The position numbers were made by a program, and so were the translations under genes. A stretch of 64,000 bases of DNA from WYZ-LMO2 sp038731605 (GTDB taxonomy: Archaea > Halobacteriota > Archaeoglobi > Archaeoglobales > Archaeoglobaceae): assembly GCA_038731605.1 (NCBI GenBank), contig JAVYQP010000002.1, positions 186,001 to 250,000 of the forward strand, read 5' to 3'. Below, piece by piece: positions 1 to 8,136 of the stretch. The notes below the pieces were generated by a model. That model searched no databases and was not told the DNA's origin. It saw only the letters and a list, made by a program, of their open reading frames with translations. Numbering within the stretch: the first letter of the stretch is position 1; every line of letters starts with the position of its first letter.

Positions 1-1
1 G

Positions 2-382
2 CTTAAATTTGGGTTTGAGAGAAAAGAGAGCGTTTGCAGTTGTAAGGCGAAAATAAGAATGCTCCCTCCATCGAAATGCAGACCATTCGTTCATCGCAAC
101 GTCGTTGGTGTTGGCGAGGCAATAGGTTGTGTCAGCGGGGCTGGCGAAGGCAACGCTCCGTCGTTGAAGTGTGCGAAAATCCTTTGCGACTGCATCGAAG
201 ACCTCGAGAGCTACGAGAGCAGAGTCTTGACGGAGCTTAAGTGGGTGGAGAGAGAGCAGAGATTCCTTGAAAGCGTGCTTCGAGGTCTTCCGGCGATTCA
301 TCTGCTTTTCAGAATAATCCCGCACGAGAGCAAAAGACTCGTTAAACATTCGATCTTCGACTTCTTCCGTGTGTTCGTATGA
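2..382 (+). CDS. C-terminal part of a geranylgeranyl-reductase-family FAD-dependent oxidoreductase (5' end outside window)
   Basis: The reading frame is open to the left edge, so this is the 3' part of a longer gene rather than a protein starting at the ATG at 59. Near the middle lies NVVGVGEAIGCVSGAGEG, the second FAD-binding motif (G-D/E-A-x-G-x-x-x-P/S-x-x-G-E-G) of the geranylgeranyl reductase / digeranylgeranylglycerophospholipid reductase family. A helical segment rich in Cys, Glu and Leu follows, as in the C-terminal domains of these enzymes. Family members saturate isoprenoid chains of archaeal lipids or related polyprenyl substrates; the actual substrate cannot be told from this fragment. 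The stop codon overlaps the next start by four bases (ATGA), indicating translational coupling with the UPF0280 gene. Confidence 0.6.
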   Translation, partial: LKFGFERKESVCSCKAKIRMLPPSKCRPFVHRNVVGVGEAIGCVSGAGEGNAPSLKCAKILCDCIEDLESYESRVLTELKWVEREQRFLESVLRGLPAIHLLFRIIPHESKRLVKHSIFDFFRVFV

Positions 383-1080
383 GCTACAAGCGATTCAAGT
401 TCATATACAAGGAAACGATCGCAACGATCCTCGCTGAGAACGAGGAATTCTACGAGATCGCTGTGAAGGCAGTTCTTGAAGCGAGGAGCGAGATCGAAAG
501 ATACGCAATGCGAAACCCATTGTTTTTGATCAGCTACGAGCCAATAGAGTGCGACGCTGGTGGAGTGGTTCGAAGAATGTGCGATGCTGCAAAGCTGGCA
601 AAAGTGGGACCGATGGCAGCGGTTGCGGGAGCGATTGCGGACTTTGCGGTAGAGAAGATGATCGAAAATGGGGCGAAGTTCGCAGTGGTGGACAACGGAG
701 GAGACATCTCGATCTTCACAGACAGAGAACTAAGGGTGGGAATCTATCCCACGAACTTTGCATTCGTAGTCTCTCCCGGCAAAAAGCTTGGCATTTGCAC
801 ATCGAGCGGGAAAATCGGACCATCTGTGAGCTTTGGATTCGCAGATTGCGCAACTGTGATTGCGGAAAACGCATGCGTCGCAGATGCTTTCGCCACGGCG
901 CTTGGGAACAGAGTAAAAGAGGATTGCGACATAGAAAAAGTTGTTCAGGAGTTCTACGAGGAGTTCTACGATCACATATTCGGGGTGCTCGTTGTAAAGG
1001 ATGAGACGATCGCTTTTGCGGGAGAGATTCCGAGAATTGAAGAATCAAAAGTGGATCCGGACCTCATAACCAAGCTCTAA
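379..1080 (+). CDS. UPF0280 family protein (ApbE superfamily)
   Basis: This 233-residue protein has the hallmarks of UPF0280/COG2122. CDAGGVVRRM comes about residue 58, an Ala-rich PMAAVAGAIADFAVEKM segment follows, then VVDNGGDIS, CTSSGKIGPS and the C-terminal CVADAFATALGN. The Asp/Gly-rich DNGGDIS is shared with ApbE flavin transferases. From the literature as I recall it, a methanogen member of COG2122 contributes to homocysteine formation from sulfide; a role in sulfur assimilation here is inference only. It is translationally coupled (4-base overlap) to the upstream flavoprotein, so the two may act together. The family is essentially archaeal, and the length is normal. Confidence 0.85.
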   Translation: MSYKRFKFIYKETIATILAENEEFYEIAVKAVLEARSEIERYAMRNPLFLISYEPIECDAGGVVRRMCDAAKLAKVGPMAAVAGAIADFAVEKMIENGAKFAVVDNGGDISIFTDRELRVGIYPTNFAFVVSPGKKLGICTSSGKIGPSVSFGFADCATVIAENACVADAFATALGNRVKEDCDIEKVVQEFYEEFYDHIFGVLVVKDETIAFAGEIPRIEESKVDPDLITKL

Positions 1081-1139
1081 GTTCGCTATTAAACCTTTGC
1101 CGAGATTGGGTTTGTTGAGATTGGGCCAAGCTGAAAGCC

Positions 1140-1148
1140 TTTATATAT
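1140..1148 (+). promoter_or_regulatory. TATA box for the hydroxyacyl-CoA dehydrogenase gene
   Basis: The sequence tttatatat is centred about 25 bases before the ATG at 1169. That spacing predicts a transcript starting at or within a base or two of the start codon, i.e. a leaderless mRNA. Confidence 0.6.
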
Positions 1149-1168
1149 GAAAAGAGGAATAGTTAATT

Positions 1169-2359
1169 ATGAAAAGTGTAGATTTAGATCGGGTAGCTGT
1201 TATTGGAGCGGGAACAATGGGATCTGATTTGGCTCTGCTTTTTGCGATTTCGGGCTTTGATGTCACCGTAGTAGAAATTTCAGAGAAGGCTCGTAAGGTT
1301 CTTCACAAAAAGAATGAAGAGACATTAAAAGAACTCATGGAAAGGGAAATCGTCAAAGAAGAGCCCGAAGAAATTTTGAATCGAATAAAAGTGGAGCAAG
1401 AACTGAGGAGCGTAAAAGAGGCGAACTTCGTTCTTGAAGCAATCACGGAGGATTTGTATGTCAAGAGAAAGTTATTTGAGGAACTTGAAGAAGTCTTTCC
1501 AGAAGATATTGTCTTTGCAACCAATACTTCAAGCTATTCGGTAACTGAGATTGCCGATAAGATGAGACGACCTGAAAGAGTTGGGGGTATGCATTTTTCA
1601 AACCCTCCAATCTTTATGCCTCTTGTCGAAGTCGTGAAGGGAGAGAAAACAGGTGAAGAGACACTTGCTTTCATATCAGGTATTGCTGAGAAGATAGGTA
1701 AAACCCCCATCATAATCAAGCGGGATAAAAGGGGTTTCGTTCTGAACAGGATATTATCTGCGATGATGATAGACGGATTCTGGGCAATTGAGAGAGCTGA
1801 AGTCACACCACAAGAGTTAGACGCTACCATACGTTCAATTGGAAGCCCCTTAGGGATAGCGGAAGGAGCTGACATCATAGGAATAGATATAATCTACAAT
1901 GTCTTCAAAAACTTCAGGGAAGTTTACGGAGAAAGATTCAGATGCCCTCCATTGATCGAAAGAATGGTTCGAGAAGGAAAGTTAGGGAAGAAATCTGGTG
2001 TAGGTTTTTATGACTGGCGCCAAGGAAGACTGGAAATAAATCCAGAATTGGCTGGAAAATACGACATCAGCATAACCTTAGCTCTTGGAGCAGATGAAGT
2101 CTTTCGGCTAATGGAAGACGGAATAGCTAATCCAGAAACGATAGATAGAGTTGTGGAGCTCGGCATCATGCTACCCTATGGTCTCTGTAAATTCGCTGAC
2201 GAGATTGGATTGGGCTTTTTGCTTGAGACTTTGAAAAGGTGTTATGAGAAGTATAAACTCGACCTCTACTTGCCCAGTCGGATGTTTAAAGAGTATGTGT
2301 CACGTGGATGGGTGGGAAGAGCGAGCAAGAGAGGATTCTACACGTATGAAGGATGGTGA
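1169..2359 (+). CDS. 3-hydroxyacyl-CoA dehydrogenase, NAD-binding
   Basis: This soluble enzyme of 396 residues would oxidise L-3-hydroxyacyl-CoA to 3-oxoacyl-CoA with NAD+. The N-terminal Rossmann fold shows VIGAGTMGSD (GxGxxG at residues 13-18) with an acidic residue ending strand 2 (VVEIS). ATNTSS and GGMHFSNPP carry the family Ser and catalytic His. Two C-terminal 3HCDH domains follow; each includes the RGFVLNR or GKKSGVGFYDW / GRASKRGFYTY type signature. There is no enoyl-CoA hydratase domain, so it is the monofunctional form with a duplicated C-terminal domain. The gene is six bases upstream of a LarA-like gene, and the two look co-transcribed. Base composition is somewhat lower in G+C (49 of 120 counted at 1321-1440) than argS. 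Confidence 0.9.
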   Translation: MKSVDLDRVAVIGAGTMGSDLALLFAISGFDVTVVEISEKARKVLHKKNEETLKELMEREIVKEEPEEILNRIKVEQELRSVKEANFVLEAITEDLYVKRKLFEELEEVFPEDIVFATNTSSYSVTEIADKMRRPERVGGMHFSNPPIFMPLVEVVKGEKTGEETLAFISGIAEKIGKTPIIIKRDKRGFVLNRILSAMMIDGFWAIERAEVTPQELDATIRSIGSPLGIAEGADIIGIDIIYNVFKNFREVYGERFRCPPLIERMVREGKLGKKSGVGFYDWRQGRLEINPELAGKYDISITLALGADEVFRLMEDGIANPETIDRVVELGIMLPYGLCKFADEIGLGFLLETLKRCYEKYKLDLYLPSRMFKEYVSRGWVGRASKRGFYTYEGW

Positions 2360-2365
2360 GCTACT

Positions 2366-3754
2366 ATGATAGAGAACATTAGGTATTGGGATGAGTTCCT
2401 CCCTGTTGAGCTTCCCGAAAGAACCAAAGTAGTTGATATACCATTTTTACCGAGACTACCTTCCATAAAAGATCCAGAAGATGCCATTAGAAACGCCCTC
2501 GCCTCACCGATCGATATGAAAACAATACCAGAACTCGTGAGACCAAACAAAAAAGTTACGATAGCTTTTGACGATCCCTGCATCGGTGGAGAAAAGCTTG
2601 AGTTCAGAGAAACGATGTTGCGTTTGGTATTAGAGGAGCTAAAAAAGGCGGGAGTATCAAAAGGAGACATCAAGCTGATTTGCGCAAATGGTCTGCATAG
2701 GAAGTGGACCAAACGTGAGATTAGCTTGACAATAGGTCGACCTATTGTTGAAGAATTTGGTTTCAGACTTCTTTGTCACGACGCCGAGGATAAGGAAAAT
2801 CTTGTTTACTTAGGAGAAACTAAGAGTGGCTACGAGGTTGAAGTAAATCGGCTAGTAGTTGACTCTGATTTATTTATATATGTCAACTTTATGTCCAACC
2901 TGTTCAATGGTGGTTGGAAGTCCATAAACGTTGGGCTTAGCACATATAGGAGCATACGTTATCACCACGGACCAGGACAGCCACTACCGCCTTTGGAGCT
3001 CATGATCGACCAAACTCGGAACCCCCTACATAGCGCACTCAACGAAATGGGAGAAAAACTCGAAGAGGTGTTAGGAAAACAGATTTTTAAAGTGGAAACG
3101 GTGTGTAACAATAAATCAGAAATCGCCGCAGTTTTTACTGGAACTGTAGCTTCTACGAGGGAAAAAGCATTAGAGGCTCAGATTGGACAAGTTCTCACAG
3201 ACCTCTCAGGCTTGGAACAATCGGACGTGCTTATTTATGGGTTACCAAGACGAATGCCTTACGCTATCTTTGCCGAAACAAATCCAATTCTCGACATCAT
3301 TGGTATGGGTTTAGGCTATCTGCTTCTACCAAGTGAATTGATGCTTAAGAAGGGTGGTGTTGTGATAATGGTATCGCCATGCCTCAACGTCTGGGATGAA
3401 ATTCATCATCCATCTTACATCGAGGCTTGGAATCGGGTGCTGACACAAACCCACGATCCATACGAGATGAGGGATCTATTCGAAGAGGATTTCGCCCATA
3501 GACCCGAATACATTTACAAATACAGGTTCTGCTACGCCTATCATCCAGTGCATTCTCTAATCATACTCTACAACTACTACCGAACAAACTATGTCGGCAA
3601 AGTATTCGTTGCTGGAGCCAAGGATCCACAGGTAGTCAAACATATGGGCTTCGAACCTACCAAGAGCGTTGAAGAGGCGATCAACAAGGCTGAAGAGCTT
3701 GTTGGAAAAGACTGCAGTATAACCTACATGAGATACGAATTTCCGGGCGTGTGA
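2366..3754 (+). CDS. LarA-like (DUF2088) nickel-pincer enzyme homologue
   Basis: The 462-residue protein resembles lactate racemase LarA and its homologues (COG3875). The N-terminal domain has KKVTIAFDDP (62-71) and CANGLHRKWTKREI with His111, corresponding to catalytic His108 of Lactiplantibacillus plantarum LarA. NGGWKSINVG places Lys185 where LarA carries the lysine covalently bound to the nickel-pincer cofactor. His200/His201 sit at the nickel-ligand position. The second catalytic His (LarA His174) seems replaced by Asn/Phe at 174-175, so a plain lactate racemase is unlikely. The cofactor genes larB, larC and larE are not in this window. The tight linkage to a 3-hydroxyacyl-CoA dehydrogenase hints at a 2- or 3-hydroxy acid substrate, which is inference. 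Confidence 0.65.
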   Translation: MIENIRYWDEFLPVELPERTKVVDIPFLPRLPSIKDPEDAIRNALASPIDMKTIPELVRPNKKVTIAFDDPCIGGEKLEFRETMLRLVLEELKKAGVSKGDIKLICANGLHRKWTKREISLTIGRPIVEEFGFRLLCHDAEDKENLVYLGETKSGYEVEVNRLVVDSDLFIYVNFMSNLFNGGWKSINVGLSTYRSIRYHHGPGQPLPPLELMIDQTRNPLHSALNEMGEKLEEVLGKQIFKVETVCNNKSEIAAVFTGTVASTREKALEAQIGQVLTDLSGLEQSDVLIYGLPRRMPYAIFAETNPILDIIGMGLGYLLLPSELMLKKGGVVIMVSPCLNVWDEIHHPSYIEAWNRVLTQTHDPYEMRDLFEEDFAHRPEYIYKYRFCYAYHPVHSLIILYNYYRTNYVGKVFVAGAKDPQVVKHMGFEPTKSVEEAINKAEELVGKDCSITYMRYEFPGV

Positions 3755-3893
3755 CAGCATTCAGGCTTTATGGGTTCTATATTTTTGTTTTTGTCTCTCG
3801 TCTCCGGAATTTGCTGGATAAATCGTCAACCTATCGGCTTTGACCAGTTGAAAAACAGCGGAAAGTTTATTAATACTGAAACGATTTTTAACT

Positions 3894-4517
3894 ATGAACT
3901 CCTTGAAGCTGGGTAACGTTGAGATAACGTATCTGAAGCACGCTGGGTTTAAGATAAAGGGCTCAAAGGTTCTCTACATCGACCCATACGAAGTCCCCGA
4001 GGGGCTTGAGAAGGCGGATTTGATCCTTGTAACGCACGACCACTTCGACCATCTCGACATCAAGTCGATAAAGAGACTTTCGAAGGCTGATACGACCATC
4101 GTTACACCAAAAGGTTGCTTTGTCGAAGGCTACGACACCTGCTCCTTGGAAGAGGGAGAGGAGAGAATTGTGAAAGACGTGAAGATAAAGACTGTTCCAG
4201 CATACAACGTGAACAAGCCCTTCCACAAGAGGGACGGTGCTGGTTACATCGTCGAAATCGATGGCGTTCGAATCTACCACGCCGGCGACACAGACAGAAT
4301 TCCAGAGATGAAGAACATCGAAGTCGACGTTGCACTTTTGCCGATAGGCGGAACTTACACGATGAACGTAAGCGAGGCGGTCGAAGCTGCGTGGGACATA
4401 AAGGCGAAAGTCTACATTCCCATGCACTACGGGGCGATTCCAAACACTAAGGCGGATCCAGAGGAGTTCAGGCTTAGAGTCCCAAAGGCTGTTGTTTTGA
4501 AGCCTCTTCTGCGCTAA
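3894..4517 (+). CDS. Metal-dependent hydrolase, metallo-beta-lactamase fold (UlaG/UPF0173-like)
   Basis: This 207-residue MBL-fold protein opens with ITYLKHAGFKIKGSKVLYID, which is typical of the compact UlaG-like branch. The metal-binding motif THDHFDHLD (HxHxDH) is at about residues 43-51, followed by HAGDTD near 130 and PMHYG near 176 supplying further ligands. It lacks a C-terminal RNase domain and matches the single-domain family length. The substrate is unknown; relatives include lactonases and phosphodiesterases. Its stop region overlaps the convergent UPF0179 gene by four bases. An AT-rich stretch with tttattaatact at about 3868-3879 lies 15-26 bases upstream of the ATG and probably serves as its promoter. 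Confidence 0.8.
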   Translation: MNSLKLGNVEITYLKHAGFKIKGSKVLYIDPYEVPEGLEKADLILVTHDHFDHLDIKSIKRLSKADTTIVTPKGCFVEGYDTCSLEEGEERIVKDVKIKTVPAYNVNKPFHKRDGAGYIVEIDGVRIYHAGDTDRIPEMKNIEVDVALLPIGGTYTMNVSEAVEAAWDIKAKVYIPMHYGAIPNTKADPEEFRLRVPKAVVLKPLLR

Positions 4518-4975
4518 ATTTTTTGCTCCCTCGTCAGTTCCGCAACCACGAAGTTGTAGCCGAGAACACATTTCTCCGGCGAATCTCCGATGATTTTGCC
4601 GACGGTGACGATCTCTCCATCTTTCAGCTCGATTGGGTGGCAGAGATTATACATCCCACACTCGTAGTGGTTGCACTTCCTCTCCTCGTATTTGAACTTT
4701 GCACCTTCCGTAAGCGTCGATTCTACAAGTGCGATGACTGGAAGTTCTATCACCTCAACCGCAACTACTCCTTCTTCGTGCAGAGCACATTCTTGGACCG
4801 TTCCGTCTCTGAGCGCCACTATCTTATACTTTGCACCTTCCCTGAGCTTTAGGCAAGTTTTCTTTATCTTGCAGTTCTCGCACTCCGGCTTGCCACCGAG
4901 GAACATGAACTCGACGCCTATCTTAGCCCAACTCTTCCCGCACAACGTGATTATCCGATTAACTTCACCATTCAT
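4514..4975 (-). CDS. UPF0179 family protein, cysteine-rich
   Basis: The 153-residue protein belongs to the archaeal UPF0179 family. It has CENCKIKKTCLKL (CxxC-x5-C) near residues 34-46 and CNHYECGMYNLCHP near 100-113, an arrangement suited to binding zinc or an Fe-S cluster. EKCVLGYNFVVAEL closes the family core. No enzymatic motif is recognisable and the function is not known. It is monocistronic and convergent with the upstream MBL hydrolase, sharing four bases at the 3' ends. Confidence 0.85.
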   Translation of the reverse strand: MNGEVNRIITLCGKSWAKIGVEFMFLGGKPECENCKIKKTCLKLREGAKYKIVALRDGTVQECALHEEGVVAVEVIELPVIALVESTLTEGAKFKYEERKCNHYECGMYNLCHPIELKDGEIVTVGKIIGDSPEKCVLGYNFVVAELTREQKI

Positions 4976-5109
4976 AAGGCATCACAACTCACTTGAGCTC
5001 AAAATATTTCAAACTTTGCATTGCTTCGCATTTTTGCGCTCGCCGAAATGGTCGTGTAGAAAAACAACTCACATTTAAAAAGGTGATATACAAATTTTTG
5101 CGCAAAAAG

Positions 5110-5118
5110 TTTAAATAC
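5110..5118 (+). promoter_or_regulatory. TATA box for the malic enzyme operon
   Basis: The sequence tttaaatac predicts transcription starting near 5139. This argues against the TTG at 5137 as the start codon and for one of the GTG codons at 5152/5155 or the ATG at 5185. Confidence 0.5.
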
Positions 5119-5151
5119 TTGCACTAAATACGTATATTGCTAATACTCGAG

Positions 5152-6441
5152 GTGGTGCATACGAACGAGGTTTGTAAGTTGCACATGAAGTATGGGGGGA
5201 AGATCGAAGTCCTCCCAAAATGCCCGGTGAAGTCGCTTGACGACTTTAGCTACTGGTATACCCCGGGCGTTGCTGAACCGAGCAAAGAGATTGCAAAAGA
5301 TCCGGAGAGGGTTTACGATTACACAAACAAGTGGAACTCGGTCGCCATTGTGACAGATGGTTCGAGAGTCCTCGGGCTTGGGAACATAGGAACACTTGCA
5401 TCCCTGCCGGTTATGGAAGGAAAAGCAATGATATTCAAACTCCTTGGCGGTGTAGATGCGTTCCCATTGCCGATAGATGAGCAAGATCCAGACAAGTTCG
5501 TTGAGATCGTTAAAAAGATCACCGCAAGCTTCGGCGGGATAAATCTCGAGGACATAGCAACTCCGAAGTGCTTCTACATATTGAGAAGGCTCCAAGAAGA
5601 GCTCGAAATCCCGGTTTGGCATGACGACCAACTCGGAACCGCAACCGCAACTCTTGCGGGACTTATAAATGCGTTGAAGATCGTTGGAAAAGATCTGAGC
5701 GAGGTCGAGATCGCTGTCATTGGCGCTGGAGCTGCGAACATCGCAACGATTCGCCTAATTGCGAAAGCGGGGGCAGACTTAAAGAAGATGTTCGTCGTAG
5801 ACAGCAAGGGAATCCTAAACATGCAAAGGAGCGATTTAGAAAAGCTGAAACAAGAGAATCCAGACAAGTATTGGGTTTGTCAAGTAACGAACGCAGAGCA
5901 GAGGAGTGGAGGAATTGCGGAGGCTATGAAGGGCGTTGATGTTGTGATCGCAGCAAGCACCGCAGGAGTTATAAAGAAAGAGTTCGTTAAAGCGATGGCT
6001 GACGATGCGATCGTGTTCGCCTTGGCAAACCCGATCCCCGAGATATATCCCGACGAGGCAAAGGAGGCGGGAGCGAGGATAGTTGGCACAGGAAGGAGCG
6101 ACTTTCCCAACCAGATAAACAACTCGCTCGTATTCCCTGCGGTTTTCAGAGGGGTCTTAAGCGTAAGGGCTAAGAAGATAACCGAAGACATGTGCTTGTC
6201 CGCAGCCTTTGCTTTGGCGAGATTTGCGGAGAACAGACTGAGCGAGGACTACATAATCCCGAACATGACTGAGATCCACGTTTTCCCAGAAGTTGCGACT
6301 GAAGTTGGTTTGAAGGCGATTGAGCTTGGGCTTGCAAGGAAAAAGTTCACGGGTGAGGAGTTATACGAGCACGTAAGCAAACTGATCTTTGGAACGCATG
6401 AAAAGCTTAAAAAGCTGATGGAACTCGGGTTTATCGTATGA
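5152..6441 (+). CDS. NAD(P)-dependent malic enzyme (malate dehydrogenase, oxaloacetate-decarboxylating)
   Basis: The enzyme converts malate to pyruvate and CO2 with reduction of NAD(P)+. Visible motifs are YWYTPGVAEPSKEI (substrate-site Tyr), VTDGSRVLGLGNIG, FGGINLEDI, PVWHDDQLGTATATLAGLIN (metal ligands and catalytic Lys/Asp region), the Rossmann IGAGAAN and ALANPIPEI. At about 430 residues it is the short prokaryotic form without a phosphotransacetylase-like extension. Several starts are possible: similarity to family N-termini (an LH motif before KYGGKIEV) supports GTG 5152 or 5155 over ATG 5185. The 3' end overlaps the F420:NADP oxidoreductase gene by four bases (ATGA), so NADPH made here may be exchanged directly with the F420 pool. 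Confidence 0.9.
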   Translation: MVHTNEVCKLHMKYGGKIEVLPKCPVKSLDDFSYWYTPGVAEPSKEIAKDPERVYDYTNKWNSVAIVTDGSRVLGLGNIGTLASLPVMEGKAMIFKLLGGVDAFPLPIDEQDPDKFVEIVKKITASFGGINLEDIATPKCFYILRRLQEELEIPVWHDDQLGTATATLAGLINALKIVGKDLSEVEIAVIGAGAANIATIRLIAKAGADLKKMFVVDSKGILNMQRSDLEKLKQENPDKYWVCQVTNAEQRSGGIAEAMKGVDVVIAASTAGVIKKEFVKAMADDAIVFALANPIPEIYPDEAKEAGARIVGTGRSDFPNQINNSLVFPAVFRGVLSVRAKKITEDMCLSAAFALARFAENRLSEDYIIPNMTEIHVFPEVATEVGLKAIELGLARKKFTGEELYEHVSKLIFGTHEKLKKLMELGFIV

Positions 6442-7094
6442 AGATCGCAGTTCTTGGCGGAACTGGGAACCTTGGCATCGGTTTATCGCTCAGACTTGCG
6501 ATCTTGGGTTACGAGGTCGTTGTTGGTTCAAGGAGCGAAGAAAAGGCAAAGGCAAAAGCTGAAGAATACCTAAGGATTCTTTCAGAACACGGTTACACGG
6601 GAAAAATAACAGGAGCGGTCAATGCAGACGCTTCGAGACAATGCGACTTAGCTGTGATTACTGTGCCATACGAGCAAGCGTTTACGCTCGCTGAAAGCCT
6701 TAGAAATGAGCTTACGGGCAAGATTGTTGTCTCGCCCCTTGTTCCAATGAAAAAGGAGGGAAAGCTCTTTCGTTACGTCGAGCTTCCAGAGGGATCTGCG
6801 GGGGAGAAGATAGCGAGAATACTGAAGGATAGCAGAGTTGTTTCCGCTTACCACAACATTCCTGCGGATAGGTTTGCAGATCTAAGCTTGAGCTTCGATT
6901 GGGATGTTTTGGTTTGCGGTGATGATCTCGAAGCGAAGAAGACTGTTATTGAGATCACGAACGAGATCAAAGGATTAAGGGCGCTTGATTGCGGAGATTT
7001 GAAGAACTCAAAGATTGTTGAGAGCCTAACAGTTCTAATCTTGAACGTAATGATTGCAAACAAGCTAAAAGAGCTTGGAGTCAAGTTTTGCTGA
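6438..7094 (+). CDS. npdG: F420H2:NADP+ oxidoreductase (Fno/NpdG)
   Basis: The 218-residue cytoplasmic enzyme transfers hydride between reduced coenzyme F420 and NADP+. The N-terminus MKIAVLGGTGNLGIGLSLRL holds the dinucleotide motif, and VVGSRSEEKA supplies the Ser/Arg that bind the NADP 2'-phosphate. VSPLVPMKK and SAYHNIPADRFADLS match the F420-binding side of the Archaeoglobus fulgidus enzyme family, and ALDCGDLKNSKIVESLT closes the conserved C-terminus. The length is within a few residues of known Fno. It is the second gene of an operon with malic enzyme, overlapping by four bases. A run of T residues just downstream probably ends the transcript. Confidence 0.92.
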   Translation: MKIAVLGGTGNLGIGLSLRLAILGYEVVVGSRSEEKAKAKAEEYLRILSEHGYTGKITGAVNADASRQCDLAVITVPYEQAFTLAESLRNELTGKIVVSPLVPMKKEGKLFRYVELPEGSAGEKIARILKDSRVVSAYHNIPADRFADLSLSFDWDVLVCGDDLEAKKTVIEITNEIKGLRALDCGDLKNSKIVESLTVLILNVMIANKLKELGVKFC

Positions 7095-7097
7095 ATT

Positions 7098-7118
7098 AGC
7101 TTTTTTCTCTTTTTTCTT
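7098..7118 (+). terminator. T-rich terminator after npdG
   Basis: The stretch contains two runs of six T residues separated by CTC, beginning a few bases after the npdG stop. Oligo-T tracts on the coding strand are the usual archaeal termination signal. Confidence 0.5.
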
Positions 7119-7129
7119 CTGGCGAAAGT

Positions 7130-7138
7130 CTTAAATAC
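7130..7138 (+). promoter_or_regulatory. TATA box for the TRAM-domain gene
   Basis: The sequence cttaaatac lies about 50 bases before the chosen TTG start. It predicts a start of transcription near 7159 and leaves room for the GAGGTG ribosome binding site at 7169-7174. Confidence 0.5.
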
Positions 7139-7180
7139 TTCCGAGTAGATGGCAAGGAAATCAAATGAGAGGTGTTAAGG

Positions 7181-7387
7181 TTGAGGGAATTCGGATTTGG
7201 AAAACCGCCAGTGAAAGTTGGAGATGTAAGGGATGTTAAAATCGAAGCGGTAGGTAGTGAAGGGGACGGAATAGCGAAAATCGACGGTTTTGTTGTGTTC
7301 GTTCCGGGCGCAAAGCTGAACGACACGGTAAAGGTAAGGATAACGAAAGTTCTCAAAAAATATGGATTTGCAGAAATAGTCGATTAA
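7181..7387 (+). CDS. TRAM domain RNA-binding protein
   Basis: This 68-residue protein is essentially one TRAM beta-barrel: VKVGDVRDVKIEAVGSEGDG, IAKIDGFVVFVPGAKLND and VKVRITKVLKKYGFAEIV. Stand-alone TRAM proteins bind RNA and act as cold-shock-like RNA chaperones in archaea. The start was set at TTG 7181 because GAGGTG sits six bases upstream; a GTG at 7172 would overlap that site. The gene is convergent with the winged-helix gene and shares four bases with it (7384-7387). Confidence 0.85.
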   Translation: MREFGFGKPPVKVGDVRDVKIEAVGSEGDGIAKIDGFVVFVPGAKLNDTVKVRITKVLKKYGFAEIVD

Positions 7388-7683
7388 AGACTTTTGACCA
7401 TTTCTTCGATTTGTGCCATCATTTCTTTAATTTTTTCGAGCTCGGCTTTTAGGTTTTCGATTTTCGCATAGCCCTCGTCCTTGATCATCGCCCCGTATTG
7501 CGTTGGAACTATGATCCCAGATTGCTCCAAAATTCTCAACGAATACCTTACCCTATGCTTTGGCATGTTTAGGAGATCCGAGAGCTTAAAGATCCCTATG
7601 GGCTGTTTTTCCATCACTGTTTTTAGCACTTGTAAATGCCTAACCACGATTTCGGTTTCCATTAGCAGTTTGCTAAACACCAT
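7384..7683 (-). CDS. Winged-helix transcriptional regulator (small, with C-terminal coiled coil)
   Basis: About 100 residues. The N-terminal half reads as a winged helix-turn-helix: VRHLQVLKTVMEKQPIGIFK, then LSDLLNMPKHRVRYSLRILE (recognition helix) and SGIIVPTQYGAMIKDEG (wing). The C-terminal third is a charged coiled coil (LKAELEKIKEMMAQIEEM), which suggests dimerisation. The TATA box at 7702-7714 on the minus strand places transcription near 7682, so the ATG at 7683 gives a leaderless message; an ATG at 7689 is the alternative. The targets are unknown. It lies tail to tail with the TRAM gene. Confidence 0.75.
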   Translation of the reverse strand: MVFSKLLMETEIVVRHLQVLKTVMEKQPIGIFKLSDLLNMPKHRVRYSLRILEQSGIIVPTQYGAMIKDEGYAKIENLKAELEKIKEMMAQIEEMVKSL

Positions 7684-7763
7684 AACCATTATAAGTATAT
7701 TGAGTATTTAAAACTTGTGATAGCCAGTCTCAGCAAATTTCTATTTAAGAGACTCAAAAGTTT

Positions 7764-8105
7764 TTAATCGATCTCCGTCACCTCTATGACTTCGAGTGGG
7801 ATGTTTGGCATTCTTTTTCCGAGCTCACTCCTCGCAATCCTTTCCGCATGCTCCTTGCTTTGGGCGTTGAAGACCTTCATTTCGAAAACGAGCCCAACAA
7901 GTGCGGTTCTCGAAACCAAGAGCGCAGACTTAAACTGCTCCCCGCACTTCGGGCATTCAACGCTCCCGACATCGATTCGGACGAAGCTCAGGTCTGGAGC
8001 GAGCTTTTTTCCAGCTTCAGCTATTGCGATGTTTATCGCATCTTCCACGCTGTCCACTCGCTTCACGATCCATCCTGCCTGAAGAACGACGAGAAAGTTC
8101 GGCAT
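7764..8105 (-). CDS. UPF0212 (DUF555) family protein
   Basis: The 113-residue archaeal protein has the conserved N-terminus MPNFLVVLQAGWIVKRVDSV. A rubredoxin-like VECPKCGEQFKSALLVSRTA (CxxC) near residue 50 and a basic C-terminus follow. The family is restricted to Euryarchaeota and has no assigned function. A single CxxC suggests metal binding across a dimer, which is inference. The gene is single, upstream of (and in the same direction as) the winged-helix gene at 7384. Confidence 0.85.
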   Translation of the reverse strand: MPNFLVVLQAGWIVKRVDSVEDAINIAIAEAGKKLAPDLSFVRIDVGSVECPKCGEQFKSALLVSRTALVGLVFEMKVFNAQSKEHAERIARSELGKRMPNIPLEVIEVTEID

Positions 8106-8136
8106 AACCCTCGATTCACCTCAGGTAATTAATCTT

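Noticed and set aside
549..1048. Overlapping frames on both strands within the UPF0280 gene
   Set aside because: Arg- and Cys-rich shadows of a well-supported family member in another frame.
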